Assembly (NCBI GenBank): GCA_016935095.1
Contig: JAFGRO010000081.1
Span: forward strand, 1 to 40,771
Direction: 5' to 3'
Length of the DNA: 40,771 nucleotides
Source: Candidatus Woesearchaeota archaeon
Lineage (GTDB): Archaea; Nanobdellota; Nanobdellia; Woesearchaeales; GW2011-AR15
Shown here piece by piece: positions 6,299 through 14,265 of the stretch (positions within the stretch are counted from its first letter, which is position 1; each line of letters begins with the position of its first letter). A program made the position numbers and the translations under genes. The notes below the pieces were generated by a model that saw only the letters and a list, made by a program, of their open reading frames with translations, did no database searches and was not told the DNA's origin.

Positions 6299-7273
6299 AT
6301 GGCTCATGTTTCAGATAAAAAGAAAAAAATAGTAGAAGAATTAGCCAGGCTTTTGGACGAATACCCTATTATAGGGGCTGTAAATATGGAGAATCTTCCG
6401 GCAAAGCAGCTTCAGAAAATCAGGCAGCAGATAAGGGACAAGGCCAAACTGACAATGACTAAGAGGAGATTAATTAAGCTTGCTTTTAAACAATCCAATA
6501 AAAAGGACCTTGATAAATTAGTTCCTCATCTAGAGGGAATGCCTGCATTGTTATTTACAAAAGAGAATCCTTTTAAAATATTTAATGAACTGGAAAAAAA
6601 TAAGTCTAAGGCCCCTGCTAAACCTGGCCAGGTAGCTCCGAAGGATATAATAGTTGCTGCAGGTCCAACATCTTTTACGCCCGGACCTATAATCGGCCAG
6701 TTAGGTAAATTCAGGATAAAGACTGGTGTTGAAAAAGGAAAAATTGTAATAAAAGAAGATGCTGTTGTAGCAAGGAAAGGAGAAACAATTTCAGAAGACC
6801 TGGCTCAGATTCTGCTAAGAATGAAAATTGAGCCAATGGAGATTGGTCTTGATTTGGTTGCAGTATATGAAGATGGTTCAATATTTACAAAAGATATATT
6901 GAAAATAGACACAGCAGAGTATGAATCTAAATTTGTGAGTTCAGCATCAGAATCATTAAATCTTGCTGTTTATATTGTATACCCTTGCAAAGAAACAATT
7001 GAACTTTTGCTTAAAAAAGCACATACAGATTCAAAATCACTTGCATTGTCTCAGAATATTTTAACAGATGACACGCTTACGGATTTGATAGTAAAGGCAA
7101 ATAATCAGGCAAATTCATTGTCAGGCAGATTATCATCAGGGCCAGAAGAAAAAAGGTTTGATAAACCTGAAGAAGAAAAACAAGTGCAATCTAATGAAAA
7201 AGAGCACACACAAAGGCAGGAAAAAGACCCTGAAGAAAATATTGCTGCTGGTTTAGGATCATTATTTGGTTAA
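6299..7273 (+). CDS. rpl10: Ribosomal protein P0/L10 (uL10), stalk base
   Basis: The acidic stalk base protein, which anchors P1/L12 dimers to the ribosome. I use the ATG at 6299 (MAHVSDKKKK) because MAHV is the usual archaeal start and the GTG at 6290 overlaps the rpl1 stop. Residues 1-100 are the rRNA-binding L10 domain (MTKRRLIKLAF). Residues 105-180 contain the archaeal/eukaryal insertion (GPTSFTPGPIIGQLGKFRIKTGVEKGKIVI). A helical spine for P1 dimers follows, and then an acidic tail ending AAGLGSLFG that binds translation factors. The length of 324 residues is typical for archaea. Confidence 0.97.
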   Translation: MAHVSDKKKKIVEELARLLDEYPIIGAVNMENLPAKQLQKIRQQIRDKAKLTMTKRRLIKLAFKQSNKKDLDKLVPHLEGMPALLFTKENPFKIFNELEKNKSKAPAKPGQVAPKDIIVAAGPTSFTPGPIIGQLGKFRIKTGVEKGKIVIKEDAVVARKGETISEDLAQILLRMKIEPMEIGLDLVAVYEDGSIFTKDILKIDTAEYESKFVSSASESLNLAVYIVYPCKETIELLLKKAHTDSKSLALSQNILTDDTLTDLIVKANNQANSLSGRLSSGPEEKRFDKPEEEKQVQSNEKEHTQRQEKDPEENIAAGLGSLFG

Positions 7274-7288
7274 TGAGGAGGAATAAAA

Positions 7289-7600
7289 ATGGAATATATA
7301 TATGCTGCAATGCTATTACATAAAGCTGGAAAAAAAGTTGATGAAGACAGTATTAAAAAAGTACTGGCTGCCGCAGGGTTTAATCCAGATGAGTCTAGAG
7401 TAAAAGCTCTTGTTGCGTCTCTAGAAGGGGTTAATATTGATGAAGCAATAAAAACTGCTCCTTCAGTTGTTTCTGCTGCAGCGCCTGTTTCAGGAGAATC
7501 AAAAGGCACTAAAGCTGAAGAAAAAAAGGAAAAACCCAAACAAGAGGAAAAAGTCTCTGAAGAAAAAGCTGCTGCTGGACTTGGAGCTTTATTTGGTTAA
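7289..7600 (+). CDS. rpl12: Ribosomal protein P1/L12 (archaeal L12)
   Basis: A 103-residue acidic stalk protein that recruits elongation factors. The N-terminal dimerisation domain ([30 protein letters not shown]) and the [14 protein letters not shown] segment match archaeal P1. An Ala/Pro hinge follows, then a Lys/Glu tail ending [10 protein letters not shown], the same GTPase-binding tail as in P0. GGAGG lies 8 nt before the ATG and the gap after rpl10 is 15 bp, so the genes are cotranscribed. A hairpin follows the stop. Confidence 0.97.
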   Translation: MEYIYAAMLLHKAGKKVDEDSIKKVLAAAGFNPDESRVKALVASLEGVNIDEAIKTAPSVVSAAAPVSGESKGTKAEEKKEKPKQEEKVSEEKAAAGLGALFG

Positions 7601-7627
7601 TTTTTTACCCTTTTTTTTGAAAAAGGG
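7601..7627 (+). terminator. T-run plus hairpin after rpl12
   Basis: TTTTTT (7601-7606) is followed by CCCTTTTT (7608-7615) pairing with AAAAAGGG (7620-7627) across a 4-base loop. It may end or attenuate the ribosomal transcript. The coiled-coil gene starts only 20 bp later, so partial readthrough would be needed to express it from the same promoter. Confidence 0.5.
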
Positions 7628-7647
7628 ACAACGATGCAAGTGAGATT

Positions 7648-8640
7648 ATGATTAATGATAACAATAAAAATATATCAACTAAGGAAGTATTGCAAAAAAT
7701 ATCTTTGATTAGAAAAGAGATTACTGAGCTTAGAATAAAATTAAATGAGATTGATGATAAAAAAGAGACTGCTTTTGAAGAAAAAAATGTTTATTCAAAA
7801 GATATTTCTTCTGATTTAAGAAAACTCAAGTCTTTAAAACATGAAAGAGATAATTTAACAAGAGAAGTAAAACAACTCAAACAAAAAAGAGAACAGCTTA
7901 ATTCTAAAGTAAAAGAATCAATTGAAAAAATAAAAGGATTGAACCAGGATAAATTTGACTTGTTTAAAAAGTATAACATAAAAGTCAACCCTTTAAAAAT
8001 TTCTGAAGAGATTGAGAAACTGGAATACAAGATTGAAACGGAAGCACTTTCATTTAAGAATGAAAAGACAGTCATGAAAAAGATTAATGAATTAAAAAAG
8101 AAACTCAAAGGGTCAGAAGAAGTTACAAATATAGTTAATGACTCCAACAGAATTTCAAATGAAATTAAAAACCTAAAACAAGAAGCAAACTCAGCTCACC
8201 AGGAAATTCAGGAAAAGGCAAAATTAAGCCAGAAAAAACACGAAGAGATGATTTTGTTCTCAAAACAGATAGACGAACTTAAAAAAAAGGAAAAAGATGC
8301 CTTTAAAATATTCTCTGATTATAAAGATGAATTTAATAAAATAAACCTCCAGCTTAAAGAAAAATTAGTTGAGATGAATAAGCTTAGTGAAAAAGCAACA
8401 AAATCGAAAGAGGCAATTAAAAAGGCTAAGAAAAAGAGACAGGAGCTAAGTTTAAAAGAAAAGAGTGATGAAGTCAAAGAAAAAATTAAATCCAGAAAAA
8501 AATTAACAACAGAAGATATCCTTATTTTCCAGAGGACATTTACAAAAGAAAAAGATATGCCTGACAATAAAGATTCAGATAAACCAATTCCAGAACCTGA
8601 GAGTATAGCTGAAGACTCTTCTAAAACACAAAATAACTAA
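7648..8640 (+). CDS. Coiled-coil protein, COG1340-like
   Basis: A 330-residue hydrophilic protein that is almost entirely heptad-patterned coiled coil (residues about 15-280, rich in Lys, Glu, Leu and Ile). An AEDI-type segment follows (KKLTTEDILIFQRTF), then a disordered acidic tail. The length and layout resemble archaeal COG1340 coiled-coil proteins, which often sit near translation genes and whose function is not established. It is cytosolic, with no signal or membrane segment. It follows rpl12 by 47 bp with a hairpin between. It converges on rps27ae 30 bp downstream. Confidence 0.8.
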   Translation: MINDNNKNISTKEVLQKISLIRKEITELRIKLNEIDDKKETAFEEKNVYSKDISSDLRKLKSLKHERDNLTREVKQLKQKREQLNSKVKESIEKIKGLNQDKFDLFKKYNIKVNPLKISEEIEKLEYKIETEALSFKNEKTVMKKINELKKKLKGSEEVTNIVNDSNRISNEIKNLKQEANSAHQEIQEKAKLSQKKHEEMILFSKQIDELKKKEKDAFKIFSDYKDEFNKINLQLKEKLVEMNKLSEKATKSKEAIKKAKKKRQELSLKEKSDEVKEKIKSRKKLTTEDILIFQRTFTKEKDMPDNKDSDKPIPEPESIAEDSSKTQNN

Positions 8641-8670
8641 CTAACTGGTTTTGTTATCTATTATCTAATT

Positions 8671-8862
8671 CTATTTTTGAGTTTTAAACTCTGTATAAGA
8701 ACACTTGCCGCAGGTCCACCTGTCTTTATGGTTTGCCATAAAAACACCCAGGCCGCATTTTGGACATGATTTATTCTTGGATTTACTTCCTTCAAAAATT
8801 GTATGGATTTTTACAGGTTTTCTGTTAATATGTTTTTTTTCTCTTTTTCTTGGTTTAGCCAT
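8671..8862 (-). CDS. rps27ae: Ribosomal protein S27ae (eS31)
   Basis: A 63-residue zinc-ribbon protein of the small subunit. The basic N-terminus ([16 protein letters not shown]) is followed by Cys-x2-Cys (CPKC) and Cys-x2-Cys (CGKC) pairs separated by about 14 residues, which bind one zinc. The [11 protein letters not shown] ending is typical of archaeal S27ae. It lacks the ubiquitin fusion found in eukaryotes, as expected. The ATG is 2 bp after the rps24e stop, so it is the last gene of the operon that starts with the PIN gene. Confidence 0.96.
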   Translation of the reverse strand: MAKPRKREKKHINRKPVKIHTIFEGSKSKNKSCPKCGLGVFMANHKDRWTCGKCSYTEFKTQK

Positions 8863-8864
8863 TT

Positions 8865-9254
8865 TTATTCTTCCTTATTGGATTCTCCTTTTTTTTCAGT
8901 TGCTGGTTTTTCCTCTTTTATAGATTCTTCTTTTTTTTCTTCTGGCAGAGGCTGTTCACCTGTTTTTTCTTTTTCATCTTCATAACTATGCTTCTTAATT
9001 AAGCTTTTATGCTCAAAAAATTCCATTTTACTTTTATCTGCATAAAGATGTGCTATAATTTTTGTTTTATTTTTTCCAAACTGGGGGTAAATATGTTTGA
9101 TTATTATCAGGTCTTCTTTGGTTTTGAACATTTTTGCCAGTTCTTTAACCAGGTTTTTTCTGCTTGGAGTAGCGCTTTTTTCATTGTACCAAAGAGAAAC
9201 TCTTTTTCTTGATACGAGTGGTAATTCTTTTTGCTTTATTATCTCTAGATTCAT
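8865..9254 (-). CDS. rps24e: Ribosomal protein S24e (eS24)
   Basis: A 129-residue small-subunit protein. The fold is recognised from [22 protein letters not shown], then the [17 protein letters not shown] motif and the [21 protein letters not shown] core. The C-terminal third is a low-complexity Glu/Lys tail (residues about 92-129) that most archaeal S24e proteins do not have at this length. It is probably disordered. The gene is 6 bp downstream of spt4. Confidence 0.95.
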   Translation of the reverse strand: MNLEIIKQKELPLVSRKRVSLWYNEKSATPSRKNLVKELAKMFKTKEDLIIIKHIYPQFGKNKTKIIAHLYADKSKMEFFEHKSLIKKHSYEDEKEKTGEQPLPEEKKEESIKEEKPATEKKGESNKEE

Positions 9255-9260
9255 TTAATT

Positions 9261-9449
9261 TCACCGCACTTTTAGTGCATATTTTCCTTTGATAGATATC
9301 TTAAGTTTTTTTGCGATTTCTGATCTTTCAGCATCAATTATATTAATCTGGCCCTGCCAGTTTGTGGAGAACTGATTACTCTTGCAAATAGGACATTCAT
9401 TTCCCTCAACAAAAATTTTACATTTTTTACAGACTTTTTCCTTTACCAT
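9261..9449 (-). CDS. spt4: Transcription elongation factor Spt4 (RpoE'')
   Basis: A 62-residue zinc-finger protein that pairs with Spt5/NusG to raise RNA polymerase processivity. CKKC at residues 8-11 and CPIC at about 20-23 form the zinc site. FSTNWQGQINIIDAERSEIAKKL and the KGKYALKVR ending are the Spt4 signature. The gene follows the CBS gene by 3 bp and belongs to the rpoE-spt4-rps24e-rps27ae series common in archaea. Confidence 0.95.
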   Translation of the reverse strand: MVKEKVCKKCKIFVEGNECPICKSNQFSTNWQGQINIIDAERSEIAKKLKISIKGKYALKVR

Positions 9450-9452
9450 TCT

Positions 9453-9836
9453 TTATGCAGACATCATTCCGATAATATCTTTTGCTGTTATTAAACCGAC
9501 CAGTTTTCCGTCCTTGACAACAAGCAATCTCCTGAAATTATTTTTGCTCATCAATCTTGTAACTTCCAGCAGAGATGCGTTATGGTTTACAGTAACGGGA
9601 TTTTTGGTCATAATTTTTTCTATATTTGTTTCATGGATATTAAGTTCATGACATACAACTCTTCTCAGGATATCTCTCTCAGTTATTATTCCGATTGGTT
9701 TATCTCCTTCCACCACAGGAATTACACCAATATTATGCTTGTCCATTAGCTTAACAATATCATATACTTTTTTGTTTTTATCAGTACTAATGACAGGCTT
9801 AGACATCCATTCTTCAATTTTAATTATTTTTACCAC
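9453..9836 (-). CDS. CBS-domain pair protein
   Basis: A cytosolic protein made of two CBS domains (WMSKPVISTDKNKKVYDIV with IGVIPVVEGDKPIGIITERDIL; IMTKNPVTVNHNASLLEVTRLM with RRLLVVKDGKLVGLITAKDII). Such pairs bind adenine nucleotides or S-adenosylmethionine and usually regulate a partner; no effector domain is attached. The start is uncertain. An ATG at 9872 would overlap rpoE by 53 bp. I prefer the GTG at 9836 (VVKIIKIEEW), because the first CBS strand needs the residues before the ATG at 9806. Its place between rpoE and spt4 suggests cotranscription with core transcription genes. Confidence 0.85.
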   Translation of the reverse strand: MVKIIKIEEWMSKPVISTDKNKKVYDIVKLMDKHNIGVIPVVEGDKPIGIITERDILRRVVCHELNIHETNIEKIMTKNPVTVNHNASLLEVTRLMSKNNFRRLLVVKDGKLVGLITAKDIIGMMSA

Positions 9837-10380
9837 CTTTTTTTTCACCAGAATCTTTCTGAATCCAGTCAATTCTTCCTAAGGAAGGTTGTCTCATTGT
9901 TAAACCGAATTTAGGATTAGTGGGGTCTTTGTAGCTTACAGCAATTATTCTGGCACGGCATTTATCCCCTATTTTCAATGATTTTTTGCTTTCTTTTCCC
10001 AGCAGGACTTTGTCCTTGCTGAAACTAACAAAATCATCCATGGTCTGGGAAATGTGGATCATCCCCTCAATTGGACCCAATGACATGAAAGCGCCAAAAT
10101 CAGCCATGTCTTTTACCTGGCACAGGACAACTTCCTGTAACTCTGGTTTATAAGTCAGTAAGATGAATTTTGTCTTATAAAAAGCAGCACCGTCTTCAGG
10201 GATAATTATGCCATCACTTATATCTTCAATTGAAGAGACATCAATTACAACACCCATATCTTTTGAAATATAGCCCTCATATTGCTTCTTAATCTGGAAT
10301 AATAAGGCTTCTTTTACTGGTTTGCTAAATTGGTTAGGCGGTACTCTTATATGGTCTTCAATTAAAGTTTTATAAAACAT
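9820..10380 (-). CDS. rpoE: RNA polymerase subunit E' (Rpb7 homologue)
   Basis: A 186-residue subunit of archaeal RNA polymerase that joins with RpoF to form the stalk and binds emerging RNA. The N-terminal RNP-like domain starts MFYKTLIEDHIRVPPNQF. The C-terminal S1/OB domain shows VLCQVKDMADFGAFMSLGPIEGMIHISQ and GDKCRARIIAVS. The short Lys/Gly tail (GEKKGGKNN) is not conserved. The ATG lies immediately after the PIN gene stop, so the two are coupled. Confidence 0.96.
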   Translation of the reverse strand: MFYKTLIEDHIRVPPNQFSKPVKEALLFQIKKQYEGYISKDMGVVIDVSSIEDISDGIIIPEDGAAFYKTKFILLTYKPELQEVVLCQVKDMADFGAFMSLGPIEGMIHISQTMDDFVSFSKDKVLLGKESKKSLKIGDKCRARIIAVSYKDPTNPKFGLTMRQPSLGRIDWIQKDSGEKKGGKNN

Positions 10381-10806
10381 TTAAATCAACTCTAGATATT
10401 TTTTATTTCTAAGCACAATCAAATTAATATTTTTTTTCTTTAATTTTTGTTTTAATTCTTTGTCTTGTGTTGCGATAATTGTGTTTTTATCCGCAATATT
10501 CAAGATTATTTCATCTACTTCAATATGCTTTTGGGAATTATCAGCCATATATAAGCTTTTTTGTTTTTTAAGAGGAGAACAAAGGATATTTACTTTTTTT
10601 TTCTTTATAAGTTCAAGAGCCATTCCAGCTGCATACTTATGCTTTCCGCGCTGTTTTTCAATTATATTCTCAAGTTCTTTAACTGTTCCTTTTAGAACAT
10701 AAATCTCATATAATGTGTCCATTATTCTGTCTATTTCAGAGAAGATATCTACTTTAAAAGTATAAGGTATTAACAAAAAATTTGTGTCCAGTATTATTGT
10801 TTTCAT
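10381..10806 (-). CDS. PIN-domain protein, Fcf1/Utp24-like
   Basis: A 141-residue PIN-fold nuclease-like protein. The first catalytic Asp is in IILDTNFLLIPY, a central Glu/Asp is in VDEIILNIAD, and the late Asp is in TIIATQDKELKQKL. This archaeal family is related to Fcf1/Utp24, which cuts pre-rRNA in eukaryotes. An rRNA-processing role is an inference strengthened by the operon with rpoE, spt4 and ribosomal genes. It is the promoter-proximal gene, with a TATA box about 30 nt upstream. Confidence 0.88.
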   Translation of the reverse strand: MKTIILDTNFLLIPYTFKVDIFSEIDRIMDTLYEIYVLKGTVKELENIIEKQRGKHKYAAGMALELIKKKKVNILCSPLKKQKSLYMADNSQKHIEVDEIILNIADKNTIIATQDKELKQKLKKKNINLIVLRNKKYLELI

Positions 10807-10833
10807 GACTAAACCTTAGAAAATAATGAGTTG

Positions 10834-10842
10834 TTTATAAAA
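10834..10842 (-). promoter_or_regulatory. Promoter of the PIN-rpoE-CBS-spt4-rps24e-rps27ae operon
   Basis: TTTTATAAA on the minus strand lies about 30 nt upstream of the ATG at 10806. All six downstream genes follow with gaps of at most 6 bp or with overlaps, so this is probably their main promoter. Confidence 0.55.
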
Positions 10843-10876
10843 AAATTTATTATTTTTTAACATGTTTTAATGCTTT

Positions 10877-12121
10877 TTATTCTTCATCAACCTTTTTTCT
10901 TATGAAATACTTTGAAAACTTAGTGGAGATTGAAGCCAGTATCATGCTGTAAATTATGAAAAGAATCATTAATGTTATCAGCGTGCTTGTACCATTGATT
11001 TCAATTAGGTCAAAGCTGGTTAATGTTCTTACACCGTCCTGTAAAATATATTTAGAAATCTTTTCTTTGCTGAGGATAAAGGCGACTACGGCAACAGCTA
11101 TCCCTTTTGTGGCATTCAGGCTCATGAATATCTTCTCTTTTAAATTTATATGGTCATTGAGATATGCCAGATAAATTGCAATAAATCTCAGGAAAATCAA
11201 TAATATGAAAAGCAACATAGATTTCAGGAAAAAATCAACCCCTATTGAAATCGGGACTATAAACCCTATCAGAATAAAAACTAATATCTCCAGTGAACTT
11301 GCGAGCATAGATGAAAATTCCTGGAGGACTTCCTTCTCTTTGACATAAAAATTACCGAAAAATATCCCCAGGATGGATACGCCGAGAACACCATTGCCGC
11401 CTAAGCTCTCCGCAAGGATATAGGTAAGCAATGCAGCAGTGATTAGTATAAGTGGTGACAAATTCTCTGAATAAAATTTTTTCATAGCTCTGAAAACAAT
11501 AATACCAATTACAATGCCTGTGCCCACACCTGTTATTATCTGCTGTAAGAATGGATTAACCTGCTCGACAAAGGTGGAGAAAACATTTACATTCAACTCC
11601 ATCAGGTCCAATATAATAAAAGGGATTAAAACAATTATTGGTGTGTTCAGGACAGATTCAATTTTAAGCAATTCTATTACTTTGTTCGTACTGTTTTTGA
11701 ATAATGTTAATACTGCTCCCGGGTCGGTTCCTGACATTACTGCGGCAAATATTAAGCAGAGAAAAACATTTTTTATATTGAATAAATAAGAAGTCGCAAC
11801 ACCTAGAATTGTCAGATTTAATATTAGGAATATTATTACAACCTTGAGTGCGAACTTGGAAAAAGTGTTCAGCTCTTTTAATTTGAACCTGCTGCTGCCA
11901 TCAAAAACAATCATTACCAAAGTTAAAACACTTATGCTGATAAGAAATCCATGGGAAAAATCAAAAACAAGGTTACCGTTGTATTTTAGTCTGCTTAAAC
12001 CCATGCCGGCAAGAAGCAGGAGGAGCATATTGGGGAGCTGTAATTTTCTTGAGATCATTCCGCAGATTAATCCGATTAGGAGCACAACTGTTAAATCAGT
12101 GAGATATTGTAGGGGGTTCAT
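10877..12121 (-). CDS. Monovalent cation:proton antiporter, CPA1/NhaP type
   Basis: A 414-residue membrane protein with about 11-12 hydrophobic segments spanning the whole length. The conserved core is visible: LLLLAGMGLSRL in the second helix, the AVMSGTDPGAVLTLF ion-binding helix with Thr-Asp-Pro, VLGVSILGIFFGN, and NATKGIAVAVVAFIL late in the protein. These fit the CPA1 Na+(K+)/H+ antiporters, which expel sodium and control pH. There is no cytosolic TrkA or CBS domain. It is divergent from cca. TATA-like boxes at 12138-12146 and 12156-12163 precede the start. Confidence 0.88.
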   Translation of the reverse strand: MNPLQYLTDLTVVLLIGLICGMISRKLQLPNMLLLLLAGMGLSRLKYNGNLVFDFSHGFLISISVLTLVMIVFDGSSRFKLKELNTFSKFALKVVIIFLILNLTILGVATSYLFNIKNVFLCLIFAAVMSGTDPGAVLTLFKNSTNKVIELLKIESVLNTPIIVLIPFIILDLMELNVNVFSTFVEQVNPFLQQIITGVGTGIVIGIIVFRAMKKFYSENLSPLILITAALLTYILAESLGGNGVLGVSILGIFFGNFYVKEKEVLQEFSSMLASSLEILVFILIGFIVPISIGVDFFLKSMLLFILLIFLRFIAIYLAYLNDHINLKEKIFMSLNATKGIAVAVVAFILSKEKISKYILQDGVRTLTSFDLIEINGTSTLITLMILFIIYSMILASISTKFSKYFIRKKVDEE

Positions 12122-12180
12122 TTTTCTTTTTTTGACATTTTAATATGAAGAGATGTTTATAAAATTTTCTTAAAGAAATC

Positions 12181-12188
12181 TTTTTATA
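12181..12188 (+). promoter_or_regulatory. TATA box of cca
   Basis: TTTTTATA is centred 27 nt upstream of the ATG at 12211, giving a leaderless transcript. The divergent antiporter promoter lies 20-40 bp to the left. Confidence 0.6.
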
Positions 12189-12210
12189 GAACATCTGATT
12201 AGTCTAGCCT

Positions 12211-13461
12211 ATGGATAATAAATTCAGCTTTTTGGAAAAAATTAAGGAAGAGATTACGCCCGATAAATCTGTCCTGAAAAAAGTAGATTATTTTGTAAAG
12301 GAAATTAATAATCAGATTAAGAGAAACAAGATTAAGGCAGTCTGTGTTAAAGGAGGCTCTGTTGCCAAGGGAACTTTTATTAAAAATGATTATGATATTG
12401 ACCTTTTTGTTAAATTTAATTACTCATATAATAATCAGGACCTGTCTTTATTACTAAAAAAGATTCTTTCAGGGTTTAAGAAGTTAGACCTGGTTCATGG
12501 CTCGAGGGATTATTTCCAGATCAAACATCAGAACTTAAATTGTGAACTTGTCCCTGTTCTCGATATTAAAGAGCCGGGTAAAGCTTTGAATGTAACAGAT
12601 ATGAGCCCGATGCATGTTGACTGGGTAAAAAAGAATATTAAAAATAAGCAGGAAGATGAAATCAGGTTAACGAAAAAATTCTGTAAGGCACAGGGAATTT
12701 ACGGAGCTGAATCTTATATTAACGGATTTTCCGGTCATGTGATAGATATTTTGATTATATTTTACGGGTCTTTTTTGGAACTATTGAAAAACTCAGTAAA
12801 ATGGAAGCAAAAGGTGATAATTGATATTAATTCTTATTATAAAAATAAAAAAATACTTTTTGAACTTAATAAGTCAAAAACACACGGTCCCTTGATTGTG
12901 GTTGATCCTGTTTTTCCTGATAGGAATGCGGCAGCAGCATTAAGCCTGGAAAAATTCAATTTATTTAAAAAAAAAGCAAAGGAGTTTTTAAAAAACCCCT
13001 CTGAGGAATTTTTTGTCAGAGAAAGGGTTGATTTAGAGTCTCTGAAAAAAAGAGCCAGAAAGAATAAATTAATCTTTTTAGATGTAATCCCTGTGAAAGG
13101 GAAAGAAGATGTTACAGGGAGTAAATTATTAAAAGCTCACAAGTATATTGAGGAGGAGCTGAAAAAGAATGATTTTAAGTTAATTGATTCCGGCTGGGAT
13201 TGGGATAAAAAAAATAAGGCTGTATTCTGGTACATTGCTGGAAAGGAAAATCTTCCGGAATATAAGGAGATAACAGGACCCCCAACCAAGATAACTGAGC
13301 ACTGCAAAGTTTTTAAGGAAAAGTATTCTGATTGCTCTGTAAAAAATGGAAAATTATATGCGAAGATAAAGAGGGAATATAAAACACCTGAAAAATTAAT
13401 CAGGAATCTGATTGGGGATAGTGATTATTTAAAAGAAAAAGTGAAAAAAATAAAAATATGA
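12211..13461 (+). CDS. cca: CCA-adding enzyme (class I archaeal tRNA nucleotidyltransferase)
   Basis: It adds or repairs the 3'-CCA of tRNAs using CTP and ATP without a template. The head domain has the polymerase-beta signature GGSVAKGTFIKNDYDIDLFVKF, with the two catalytic aspartates in D-I-D and a third carboxylate in LNCELVPVLDI. The central segment YGAESYINGFSGHVIDILIIFYGSF, with the later LIVVDPVFPDRNAAAALS, is typical of class I archaeal enzymes. The C-terminal tail domain binds the tRNA elbow. The length of 416 residues is normal. It is monocistronic, with an inverted repeat just downstream. Confidence 0.96.
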   Translation: MDNKFSFLEKIKEEITPDKSVLKKVDYFVKEINNQIKRNKIKAVCVKGGSVAKGTFIKNDYDIDLFVKFNYSYNNQDLSLLLKKILSGFKKLDLVHGSRDYFQIKHQNLNCELVPVLDIKEPGKALNVTDMSPMHVDWVKKNIKNKQEDEIRLTKKFCKAQGIYGAESYINGFSGHVIDILIIFYGSFLELLKNSVKWKQKVIIDINSYYKNKKILFELNKSKTHGPLIVVDPVFPDRNAAAALSLEKFNLFKKKAKEFLKNPSEEFFVRERVDLESLKKRARKNKLIFLDVIPVKGKEDVTGSKLLKAHKYIEEELKKNDFKLIDSGWDWDKKNKAVFWYIAGKENLPEYKEITGPPTKITEHCKVFKEKYSDCSVKNGKLYAKIKREYKTPEKLIRNLIGDSDYLKEKVKKIKI

Positions 13462-13465
13462 TCTA

Positions 13466-13495
13466 CGATTTTCTAAAATCGCAACCTTTATATAA
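13466..13495 (+). promoter_or_regulatory. Palindrome plus TATA box before the pilin-like gene
   Basis: CGATTTT (13466-13472) and AAAATCG (13475-13481) form an inverted repeat with a 2-base centre, so it suits a dimeric DNA-binding protein better than a hairpin. CTTTATATAA (13486-13495) follows and is 27 nt from the ATG at 13518. It may be an operator for the two-gene secretion operon or part of the cca 3' end. Confidence 0.5.
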
Positions 13496-13517
13496 CTTAA
13501 TATAAATAAATAATTTA

Positions 13518-14264
13518 ATGAAAAAAAGGGCCCAGCTTACACTGATGATTATTATGGGGTTAGTAATTCTTTTAGTTGTTGTGGTTGTTGTTTTTAATAT
13601 TTATTTCTCCGGAAAAAGGCAGATTATAAATGAGCAGCCGGATGATATCCAGAAGTTATCTCCTGTAAAAAATTATGTTGAACAATGTCTTCAGACCACG
13701 GCAAAACAGGCGCTAATTAAACTCGGGAAACAGGGGAGGATTTATCCTTCATTATTCCTGCAGTCAGATGATGAAATAATTACTTATTTTTATTATAGAG
13801 GCGAGGGTTTTTTCCCAGCAAGCATTGATGTTCTTGAGCAGGACGTCTCAACTTATATAGAACAGAACATCGGATACTGCATTAATGATTTCTCTTTGTT
13901 TGCTTATGAAATTAATCATGAGAAAGAAAACATGAACATCCTGACAAATATCAATGAAAAAGATGTTACTGTATTAATGAAATATCCTTTGACTGTGGAT
14001 TTTGATGACACTCAACTTTCAATTTCTGATTTTAATGTAAAACTGAATCTGAACTTCCTGGATATATATGAGCTGGCTAATGAGATTTTTACAAAAACAA
14101 TGCATGAACCCGAATGGATTGATATAGAGTTTTTATCAAAACAGGCATATGAGATAAGATTAATAAGAATCAATTCAAATACACTTGTCTATGAAATAAA
14201 TGATAAAAAAGGAATTGATGGTGAAGATTTTATTTATAGATTTGCAATGAAATACGTGATGTAA
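13518..14264 (+). CDS. Pilin-like membrane-anchored protein, shares a module with the 18969-21719 protein
   Basis: A 248-residue protein with a short basic start (KKRAQLTL) and one long hydrophobic helix (residues 8-27). This N-terminus resembles class III (archaeal pilin-like) signals. The rest is extracellular in that model. Residues about 50-200 contain a Cys-bearing helix (YVEQCLQTTAKQALIKLG) and a later YIEQNIGYCINDF block, and both have clear counterparts in the N-terminal 130 residues of the 916-residue protein at 18969. The stop is 1 bp from the next ATG, so it is in an operon with the glycosidase-like protein. It could be a minor pilin, an adaptor or a membrane anchor. No catalytic motif is visible. 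Confidence 0.72.
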   Translation: MKKRAQLTLMIIMGLVILLVVVVVVFNIYFSGKRQIINEQPDDIQKLSPVKNYVEQCLQTTAKQALIKLGKQGRIYPSLFLQSDDEIITYFYYRGEGFFPASIDVLEQDVSTYIEQNIGYCINDFSLFAYEINHEKENMNILTNINEKDVTVLMKYPLTVDFDDTQLSISDFNVKLNLNFLDIYELANEIFTKTMHEPEWIDIEFLSKQAYEIRLIRINSNTLVYEINDKKGIDGEDFIYRFAMKYVM

Positions 14265-14265
14265 A

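Noticed and set aside
6299-7600. Identical tails of P0 and P1 as a sign of gene conversion
   Set aside because: A shared GLGxLFG-type tail that binds translation GTPases is a normal feature of archaeal P0 and P1 proteins.
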